64,000 bases of DNA, taken from positions 56,160,962-56,224,961 of the forward strand of contig OX031062.1 in assembly GCA_943736015.1 (NCBI GenBank), given 5' to 3'. Positions 55,800 through 64,000 of this stretch are shown here, in pieces. Each line of letters begins with the position of its first letter. The first letter of the stretch is position 1. Under the pieces are notes generated by a model. It was not told the DNA's origin and did not search any database. It saw only the letters and a list, made by a program, of their open reading frames with translations. The position numbers were made by a program, and so were the translations under genes. Source of the stretch: Tridacna crocea. Taxonomy: Eukaryota > Mollusca > Bivalvia > Cardiida > Cardiidae.

Positions 55800-56714
55800 T
55801 TTCCTCCACACTCAGCAAAACTTCTAACCGATCACTTTTGTTTCTCCTGTGAAATTGACCAAGTAACAGAGGAGTGAATAAAACAACTTTTAACCATGTC
55901 TGGACGATAGACATGGTGTTGTAATAAAAATATTTTCGATTTTGCCTGTAAAAGTATCTCTTTTTCAGAAACAAGAAAACCCATGATTTGAGCATGCCCC
56001 GTGCATATCAGAAAAACAGAGTTAAAATGAGAAGCATACATTAATGATTTTATTTTTCAGCAATAAGAAAAAACATGAAAATTATTTTCTGCACAAAAAT
56101 AGAACCAGAGAGAAGGAGCGTGAAGTTTTCAAAAAAGTGATTTTTCAATTTTCAATGCTAAGTGAATGAATCTTTAATAAATTCATTTTAACACAACAAG
56201 TGAAAAAAGTCTTTTCAAACTTGTACTGGAGTTTACTCCTACGCTGGTCAATCATTCTCAAAAACCATCAGGCTATATGAACTGCCTCTTTCCAGGACAG
56301 CTGATGCCAATAAGATCTTGTTCAGTGTACTTAAGCACGACTGTGTTCAATATCTTAAATAACTGGACTTGTTTTCAGGTAAATCTTTAACCCGATTCAG
56401 AAAGACAAAAACAGTGATGTTAAAAATTTATGAGACGGGTGATTATATATTGCTCGATGTTAGATATAAGTGCTGTAACAGCCAGATTAGGCGTGAAGAA
56501 TCTCTAGGAATGCGGAAATAATGTTTCGTCACAGTTGCGCCTCCGCCATTTTGTGTAATTTACCAGTATCGGTTTAGAGCTGATTGATTGACAGCGAGAG
56601 CCATTTTGTCATATCTCTAGTCATCTTATTTCTTGTAACGATGCATAGCCGGGTGCATTTTCAGTGCATTTCTTATACCAATTACCACAAAATGCAATTC
56701 TATAAATGGATAAA
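55800..56714. other. No gene recognised
   Basis: AT-rich with biased short frames. No splice-bounded exon and no clear element ends. Confidence 0.45.
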
Positions 56715-56943
56715 TTAACCCATTACCACACAATCCCTACTTTTGACGCCCATGAGAAAGAAGCCTTTTAAAAACACTGTAGGAAAAGGAGAAAATGCTG
56801 GTAACCAGCATTTTCTCCTTTTCCCACAGTGTTTTCTACCCTTCCCAGAACAAATTTCAATTTTTTAGGCACCTTTATTTTGTCCTCTGCAAATGCTTTC
56901 AATTTGGACCAGTCTAAAATTTTGTCGTGTGGTAAAGAGTTAA
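56715..56943 (-). repeat. T1 palindromic MITE, complete
   Basis: TTAA at 56715-56718 and 56940-56943. The arms are almost identical to the 22850 consensus in reverse (ttggaccagtctaaaatttt; ttttgacgcccatgagaaag). Confidence 0.9.
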
Positions 56944-57789
56944 GAAGAATAGGACTACAGATTTTGAAAACGATTTGTAAACTCGAGAAGATGCTAGTTC
57001 ATTAGTTGACGCTGAGAGTTTTTTTTTTTAAATATTCAGTTATCATATTCCAGTATCGTGGGCGAGGCCTATGCAGTGCCGGATTCATTTTTCCTTCTAA
57101 ATTATCCCTACATGCAATTTTATGAACCAAAAAAAAAAAAATGCGCTCATTTAATAAACCTGACGCGAACTTTGCTAAGCAAAAACGTATAGTACACGTG
57201 TAATAATAAATTCATACTTTTAATCCTTTCAGCGCCAAAGGCGAGAAAAGGGGACTTAACGTTAACGTACGGCAAAGATGCAGATCTAACTGTGTAAAAA
57301 TATGAATTAATATAGATCTACTGCAAAGAGGCTTGTCGTGATCTGATTGGATAATATACCCTGAACATATATATCATGTAGACTGGCGAATCCAACGTAA
57401 AAGCAGTTTCCCTTTAGGGAGCCCCGTATACATGACTACACTATCAGCATAACATTCAAAATGGCGGCGTTGATGAAGATTAAGACCAAGGTTATGCGCC
57501 AAACTGCACTTTTAAATAGCACGTTTTACCAGGGTTTCAGTGACGTCATTTCCCAGTGACGTCAGTTTTCATTGAATTTGGGCATTCAGAAGGGTAACTG
57601 TACTTGTCAATTTCTTAGAACAAAAATAGGTAGCATTTGCTTAACACAAATTGGAATGCTAAAACTTTGCAGTATAATAAATTCGTTATACAGTCATGTG
57701 ACAGAGGACTTGCTCACGGCTGTGGTGAAGCATGTCGCGCCGAGCCTCCCTGCCACCTAACCGCACAACTAACTGTAAAATATTTGAAC

Positions 57790-58025
57790 CACGGGGCTTA
57801 ATGTATCTGCAAAAATTATCGACTCAGGTCAGCCTGTACAGTCCATGCAGGCTGACCTGGGTCGAGACATTTTGTTTTGATATATTTTCTGCTGGTCTAA
57901 AGACCAGTGTACACATCCTCTGATATCAAACAAAGTAGATTCGCTGGATCCTTTGTTATGCGATGTATTGTTGGCACCATCCATTAGAAAGATGCATTAA
58001 GCCCCCTTTTGCCAGAGCATGGCTC
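57790..58025 (+). repeat. G element
   Basis: acggggcttaatgtatctgc, ggtcagcctgtacagtccat, gcaggctgacctgggtcgag, and the right end gatgcattaagcccccttttg, ccagagcatggctcat. Confidence 0.75.
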
Positions 58026-58386
58026 ATATTTTCACTTTTTGTAGAGGGTATTTCAAGGATGCTTAGGAAATCTCACTGGCGTAAAGTGTGGGCTTCAGAT
58101 GTTTTAAACGAGTCTTTCTGGTGAGCTAAAAAAATAATAACGAGGTATTAGAGATAAATTTATGAGACTGGAGATTAAATGTTGCACGATACTAGATAAC
58201 GGACCACATCAGACAGATAAGGCGTAAAGAATCTCTACAAATGCGGAAATATTGTGTCTCGTTTTTCGACACAATCTCTCATTGCCCGATTTGTGTAATT
58301 TTACAATATCAGTGCAGAATTTATGGACTGACATTGTCATTTACCTGTAAATTAATAAGACAGTAAACGAGTAATAACAAACTGGC

Positions 58387-58530
58387 GTAGAAGGATTTCA
58401 AAAACATTGTGGAAAAGGAATGAAAGGCAGGTAACTAGCATTTTTACATTTTTCCACAATGTTCTCCGACCCTGGAAAGATATTTTCCATCATTCCAGCC
58501 ACATTTATCTTGTTTCCGCAAATAATTGAA
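58387..58530 (-). repeat. T1 core remnant
   Basis: caaaaacattgtggaaaagg, ggcaggtaactagcattttt, acatttttccacaatgttct; the arms are decayed. Confidence 0.65.
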
Positions 58531-58574
58531 ATTTACAAAAGTATATAGCTGCCATCTAAAACTGGAGTAACTCT

Positions 58575-58845
58575 AATATGGGCTTGAAACACACGAAAAG
58601 GGGCATTTGGGCATTTGCGTAAAGTGTCGTCTTGGCCCAACCTGCGCAAGCTTAATACGAGACGGCACTTTACGACTACAGTAGATTTTGTGTTTCAGTA
58701 GACTTGCGCAACACAGAAAATTACATAGAAACGGAAAATGTCGTTTTGGATTAGCCCGCGGGGACTTTGCAGGCTGATCCAAAACGACACTTTACGCAAA
58801 TGTCCAAATGCCCCTTTTTGCACGTTGCAGGCCATGTATGATTGA
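58575..58845. repeat. Y element, complete
   Basis: Inverted ends: gaaacacacgaaaaggggca and tgcccctttttgcacg. Two internal palindromic blocks: taaagtgtcgtcttggccca...gagacggcactttacg and aaatgtcgttttggattagc...ccaaaacgacactttacg. Confidence 0.75.
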
Positions 58846-58868
58846 GTCGTGCTCTGTCAAGAGAGGGC

Positions 58869-59097
58869 TTAACTCGTTACCACATGGCAAAATTTTAGAC
58901 CTACCCAAGTTGAAAGCATTTGAAGACAACAATTTAAAAGTGGCTCAAATGGTGCAATTTTGCTTTGATAGGGTAGAAAACTTTGTGGGAAAAGGAGAAA
59001 ATGCTTGTTACCAGCATTTTCTCCCTTTCCCTCAATGTTTGCAAAATTATTCTTCCACAGGGGCGTTAAAAGTAGTCATTGTGCGGTAAAAGGTTAA
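58869..59097 (+). repeat. T1 palindromic MITE inserted at a TTAA within a G-element end
   Basis: TTAA at 58869-58872 and 59094-59097. The left flank is tgagtcgtgctctgtcaaga, gagggc, and the right flank starts tgca. G elements read ...gggc-TTAA-tgca... without the insert. Confidence 0.85.
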
Positions 59098-59464
59098 TGC
59101 AGCTCCATGATCCGTGATACCAGCAAGGCATCACATAATTATGAGTCCATATTAGCCACCTACTTTAACAACAAACTTAATCTTGAGGTAGACTAGTCCT
59201 TGGAAACACATAATAGCGATAGCGAAAAGTTTTGGTCCATGTTAGCCTGCGCCGAGCTAAAAAGCTGTTAGGGTCTAAAGTAAACTGATGCTAAATAGAA
59301 TTCAAGCTGTATCGAAGATACATTAATTTTGTATGTCACATAATTATCGCTTAACGGAAACGAGCTAGTTATGTTTTTATCAAATGTAAGAAATGTTTGA
59401 CTACTGCATTCAAAGCACGAACTTGCCATAATCAGGAACTAATGTTTCTCTGTTTGACGCTGTT

Positions 59465-59585
59465 TCCATCATTATTACAGTTATATCACAGCGGCCAGTG
59501 CACCTATATATAGTTTCCTGGAGTTCCTTTACCCATAATTTGCACAGTATTCTCTCCGAGCCACTAGCTGCTTTCCCACATAACT
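59465..59585 (-). repeat. SINE-like conserved segment, inverse
   Basis: gcggccagtgcacctatata, tttcctggagttcctttacc, cagtattctctccgagccac, tagctgctttcccaca: the inverse of the 42095 segment. Confidence 0.5.
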
Positions 59586-59904
59586 TTGTAAGACGTATCT
59601 AATTATATATCAATAAAACTCAATTTATCAAACAATCGATCGAAGTCTCTGGTAAAATGGACCTAGGGCATGCTGAGAATTCACCAACAGCAAAGGTTTC
59701 GGTCCACGCAATGCATTATGGCCCCTTATCACAAAACATGCCTCACTAGTATTTTTACAGTAATAAATGGCCTCTTATGACAATTTTAGATGGTATGGAA
59801 ATAAATAAAGTTTTGAAGGAATGACACATTTACAGTAACATGCATTGATAATTATGGTATTCAAAAAGCAACATGTACGCTGACGTCATATCTGGTTTCT
59901 ACAG

Positions 59905-60117
59905 AAATATTGACAAAATTCAAAGCGCATGCAGACAAAGAATTAAATGCTGTTCAAATAATAATTTCCTACCTTGAAAGGTAGAAAATATGGTAGGAAA
60001 AGGAGAAAACGCTGGTAGAAAATGCTGGAAACCAGCATTTTTTTCCGTTTTCCACAATGTTTTAGAAAGCTTTCATCCTAAGGGTCGTTAAAACTCAGGT
60101 TCGTGTGATAGAAATTA
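59905..60117 (+). repeat. T1 palindromic MITE, decayed, with extra core repeat
   Basis: ttgacaaaattcaaagcgca, tggtaggaaaaggagaaaac, gctggtagaaaatgctggaa, accagcatttttttcc. The core word 'gaaaa(c/t)gctgg' is doubled on the left side only. Confidence 0.75.
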
Positions 60118-60517
60118 AAAACCCAAACTTTGCCTTTTTACAGAGTGTAACCGCCCATTTTCCATTTCTTTGCAGAGAAAAAAATATTTACTTAGTAATA
60201 TTTATCAGCATTCACCGACATTAATTGATCCACGGGTAAATAAATCCAAACGAGGCTCTTTTACCTCGAAAGCGAGAAAGAAAACAGCGTTCATCATTTT
60301 TGGACAAAGAGTATCCCAGGTTTAAGAAATTTGATTGGCTGATGTCCCGAGGGACAATTCTTAGGAAATTCTTTGGGTCAGTAGTGCTAGTTATATTAGA
60401 GCAGAAATAATGGGGCTGACCAATAACAACGACACTTTTAGTGTAGTTTAGTTCTTTATTCTCCAGTATTTACCATACAGTCTGATTATGAACATACAGT
60501 TAACCGAAACCCTTAAT

Positions 60518-60860
60518 TGAGCCATGCGCTGTGAAAAGGGGAGTACTTAGAATTTTGGGGATTGATCTCCAGAACCATATGCGTGGCTAAATTCTAACTA
60601 CTAAGGGCGCTTTGTGCATCTGCGAAAAGTATTGACCCAGGTCAGCCTGCACGGACTGCGCAGGTTGACCTGGGTCAATACTTTTCGCAACTGGTTAATT
60701 TTCTGTATGTCCAAAGAACAATCTACCTCATTGTTTAGTTATCTATTTAGAGAAACAAGTGGCTATTATGAATCCGTAACTAGGCTATATGATGGCTGGC
60801 TTGGTACAACGCATCACAAAGATGTATCAAGCCCCTTTCTGTCAGAGCATGGCCAAAATG
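60518..60860 (+). repeat. G element, complete
   Basis: Left end attgagccatgcgctgtgaa. Palindrome tattgacccaggtcagcctg, cacggactgcgcaggttgac. Right end gatgtatcaagcccctttct, gtcagagcatggcc. About 80 extra bp separate the left end from the palindrome. Confidence 0.75.
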
Positions 60861-61159
60861 TTTTCATCTTAAATACTTGACTACAAAAGCAGATGATGTA
60901 TATCAAGATTAGAAAGCGCCTTCTGTGAAGTGCGATCTTGATATCTGACGTCTGCAAAAAACTCCTTTTTTTCCCAAGAACACTGAAAGGATAAAGTTGT
61001 CGAACATGTGATACTATGTATTCATCTTAAATGCAGGTGGCATACTTGCGCAGTCTGATCTTGATGTATGACCATTGAAAAAGCTCCTGTTTCCCCTAGG
61101 ATACTGAAAGGGTAAATCTGACATGATTGTGATAAATGAAAGAGACGCTCTTAAGTCTT

Positions 61160-61235
61160 CATCAGACGTCGAAATTAAGGACTTGTCTGAATAGAAAGTA
61201 TTTGCAGACGACCAATTAGGTCTGTCTCCAATGCG
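61160..61235 (+). repeat. T1 left-arm fragment
   Basis: attaaggacttgtctgaata, gaaagtatttgcagacgacc matches the T1 left arm only. Confidence 0.5.
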
Positions 61236-61738
61236 ATTTATTTTTTTCTATTTCTTGAATAGCTAAATAATGCTTTTGTAAGAAAGGGAATAGTGCTAGT
61301 CAGAAAACTTTAGATCTATATTTTCACCAATAAGACTTTTTGAACCAGTTAAAAGCTCGTGTAGAATTTTTATCGAGACAGTGTCAGATTGATTTTAAAC
61401 ATTTTAAATGACTGTTGATAACAAAGCGGACATCGTTTCGTCTTCCGTAACATTCCACTGTGATGCAGTTTCTGAAGGGCATTATGAGTAAATTTCTGGA
61501 AATATGTGCTATGATCTCGGATTTGTTTAAACGGTACCATGGGTGTCCCCATTATGACTAAAAGTCTCGCGTCACTTTTTCATTTCTTACTTCATGTGCA
61601 CATAATGTCTCAAAGAATGATGTAACTCCATACGATTGTCGATAATAACTAATAAGAATGGGTACATAATACGGGACTGCACACCGCAATATGGGTATAT
61701 AATACCCATTTGTTTGTACGCGGTTCTCTAACGTTTAT

Positions 61739-62426
61739 GGCTTGCCATGTTAATGCTACTCTCTCACTATTGTGTATCAACGCCGTATGCAATAGAACTT
61801 CAAACGCGTGGAACTGAGGCGTATTTTGTTCAAAATAAAAGACACGGCGTATCTACGAGGTTTCTGAGGAGTTCCGGAGGCGTATCTGTATTCGTATGGA
61901 ATTCGGGGGACAGAAAGTAAGGCGTATTGAGGCGTAGGCGTGGCGTATAACCCGATGTCATGGCGTAAGCGCTTCGTTGGCAAAAGTAATTGCATGAAAA
62001 ATACGGCGTTCACTGGTGGAAAACAGCTCATCTCACTTCGTTGTTCTCATTCGTTCAAAAGAAGTCGAACGTACCAAGTTTACAAACACGTTTGCATACC
62101 GTTAAAAGTATTCGGGTCACGTTCCCGTGTCGTCCCTTCTACATTGTTTTCGTTTTTATGGCGTATGTGTGACGTAAGCATGACGTGCCAGAGCTGCAAC
62201 GTACATGTAGTTGATACGTCTTTTTAAATGCGGATTTAAAAAAAGAATAAACGCCGCACCTCCGCATACAACGATATCGTGCTACGAATCACAGAGTAAT
62301 AGCTGCGTAAATTGACGTTACTGTGGCGTTTTGCCACGTTTCTTTCTTATCGTCATACGCTACATACTTACGCAAGCCGATTAGCAATAGTGAGAGAGCG
62401 TATTTAATCGTTACCATGGCGTATAT
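61739..62426. repeat. TIR element rich in ggcgtat words
   Basis: Left end tgccatgttaatgctactct, ctcactattg; right end caatagtgagagagcgtatt, taatcgttaccatggc, inverted. The interior has a high density of cgta/ggcgta words (ggcgtattgaggcgtaggcg). Frames here are short and without recognisable domains. Confidence 0.65.
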
Positions 62427-62714
62427 GTGTATATATATATTAATACTTTCTTAGTTGTCCTGCTGCTATAAAGCTCAAATGAAGGGAAGTCTTCTCAACC
62501 TATTTACCTGTGAACTTTGGTACACGTTGCGTGACAGTCAAGCAGTTTACTGATGACAATGTATCAATCGGTTAAGAAGAATCATATATTGCCATTTACA
62601 ACCCGCACATGCTGTATCTAGAATCTAGGTGTTGCCTTAATGGTCACGCACGTTCTTGATCAAAGTTCATTTAGGTTTAATTTGCACTCTTGGAAATAAG
62701 GGTTCAATGCATAT

Positions 62715-63530
62715 GGCCTACAATACGTGAAAAGGGACATTCGGTCTTTTACACACAGTTCGTGCAGGCTAATGCCCCAGTCACAAATAGAACTGCCGCC
62801 GGACGGCGAGTTTTTCAGGAGATTTTGACGCAATCGTCCGGGGACTGCACGGCGACCGTCCGGTGGCAGCTCAATTTGAACGGCGGCAGTTCAATTTTGA
62901 GACGCCAATTGAACCTTTTCCTTCATTAAGAGAGATTGCAAGCTGTTTGCCGAAGGCAGATAAATGTAATAGCAGCTGCCTGCGGTTTACAGTCAGGAGT
63001 GTGCTGGAAGGGGTCACAGATTGAGGACTGTGTGGGTCAAAACGTGGCCACAGATGCGTGTCATCCTCGGACAATATGACACTCCTCTGTAGCTAGCCAG
63101 ACGGCGGCACAAAGTCCGAAAGATGTCCGTCCGATCGCCCTCCGGTCGCCGCCCGGTGCCTTTCTGACTGAAAACTGCACGCACGGCATTTCCAAAGAAA
63201 CTGCCGTCCGGTGCCCGTTTGATTTGTGACTGCTTGAGCAAAATGTCTGAAAATCGTACGGCGCTCGGACGATGTCTTTAATCTTTGAATCGGCGAAGTT
63301 GGGAGAAATCGTCCGGCGCCCGTTTTATTTGTGACCTAGGCATAATCTGAAACGACACTATCCGTGTTATGTAATTTTCATTTTTGTACAAGTCTACTGT
63401 AGAACAATAGATCTATGTAATCTAGTCGTAAAAAGCCGTCTCAGATCAGCCTGTGCAGACTGCATAGGCTGATCCGAGACGACACTTTACGCAAATGTCC
63501 CAATGCCCGTTTCTGCATGTCATAGTCCAA
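62715..63530. repeat. Y element interrupted by a GC-rich insertion
   Basis: Left part 62715-62772 (ggcctacaatacgtgaaaag, cgtgcaggctaat). Right part about 63343-63530 (taatctgaaacgacactatc, gagacgacactttacgcaaa, tgtcccaatgcccg). Complete Y copies join these without the insert. Confidence 0.75.
62773..63342. mobile_element. GC-rich inserted element, gtcacaaat inverted ends
   Basis: Left end gccccagtcacaaatagaac; right end gttttatttgtgacctaggc, which are inverted copies. The interior repeats cgtccgg/ccggacg words and is far more GC-rich than its surroundings. taat occurs on both sides and may be the target duplication. Frames here show no transposase motif; probably non-autonomous. Confidence 0.7.
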
Positions 63531-63561
63531 ATTATTCCCAATATCTAGGGGGTCTATTGAC

Positions 63562-63765
63562 CCCTTATCCTGATTAATAAGTAATATGATTTTTTTTTTA
63601 GCCAATGGTAAAAGTCCCATTTTTTTTGCTATTTCAAAGGTATCTTTTTGGAGACAATATGCCCAAATCGGACAGTGTAGATCAAAGATCAGAATGCACG
63701 TTCTGTGCAGTCTGATCTTGATCTACGCCGCCCGCAAAAGATCAGTGAGTCGCTTTTAGCTGCTC
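63562..63765 (+). repeat. T2 hairpin element
   Basis: ccccttatcctgattaataa at the left; cggacagtgtagatcaaaga, atgcacgttctgtgcagtct, gatcttgatctacgccgccc, then gatcagtgagtcgc. Confidence 0.72.
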
Positions 63766-63819
63766 AATGACTGAATTAATTTCGTCTAACAACCGACTGA
63801 ATCGAGAGACAGATTGGTT

Positions 63820-63930
63820 CTTTAACACGCAGAAACTGACCAATAGCAAAAAGTTTCGACGGATTACGGCCTGTACGAACTGGGCTGGCTGAGCTGAGTC
63901 CATTTATCTTGCAGAAGCATTAGAACACTG
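63820..63930 (-). repeat. G element core, partial
   Basis: cagaaactgaccaatagcaa, aaagtttcgacggattacgg, cctgtacgaactgggctggc, gcagaagcatta: inverse of the G palindrome region, with decayed ends. Confidence 0.5.
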
Positions 63931-64000
63931 TTTTACAGAACATGACTTAAACAGGCCTACCTTGCTGGAACTACAGTGAACCGTATTGAGTTCAAAGTTG

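Overview
The window reads as nuclear DNA of an invertebrate animal, most likely a bivalve mollusc. It is AT-rich, genes are sparse and split by introns, and it is saturated with short inverted-repeat elements, SINE pieces and non-LTR retrotransposons. No bacterial operons, rRNA or CRISPR arrays are visible. The bivalve guess rests on recalled similarity of the repeats and of the retroelement ORF1 protein, not on a search.

Only two host genes are well supported, both on the minus strand. (1) A tiny two-exon gene at 9199-10171 with a signal peptide, a short Thr/Ala/Asn-rich mature part and a GPI-like hydrophobic tail. It lies in a tandem segmental duplication (copy A about 6350-11810, copy B about 12733-17100). 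Copy B keeps the last exon (15222-15385) but I find no first exon there. (2) The last coding exon of a histamine H1-like class A GPCR at 47955-49526, with its exon boundary visible. Its 5' exon(s) were not found.

Large mobile elements: a nearly complete LINE (ORF1 plus APE-endonuclease/reverse transcriptase ORF2) at 26784-32450 with three frame breaks, and a decayed LINE split into 33250-34327 and 41078-41690. Splitting the latter is a 6.75-kb terminal-inverted-repeat element (34328-41077). Its one long minus-strand gene, broken by two frameshifts, encodes a protein with paired CxxC/HxxC modules, an acidic nuclease-like core and a C-terminal CXC zinc domain.

Small repeats are named here as follows. 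T1: about 229 bp, TTAA-bounded, with a long central palindrome (about 28 full or partial copies). T2: about 218 bp, TTAA-bounded, with a 'gatcagactgcac' hairpin. H: about 200-bp near-perfect hairpin with gtattcaccaacc ends and a gattggctaaacc centre. K: about 540 bp, AAGGTGG ends, TA target duplication. G: about 250 bp, gagccgtgctctg ends. Y: 'aagtgtcgtctcgga' elements. Many are nested in one another, which gives a relative insertion order. A 443-bp foldback at 20748-21190 has CACTGTATGG ends and a visible 5-bp target duplication, like the Transib/RAG group.

Layout: 0-6.3 kb repeats; 6.3-17.1 kb tandem duplication with the small gene; 17.1-26.7 kb repeats; 26.8-32.5 kb LINE; 33.2-41.7 kb old LINE split by the TIR element; 41.7-47.9 kb repeats; 48-49.5 kb GPCR exon; 49.5-64 kb repeats, possibly partly intron of the GPCR gene.
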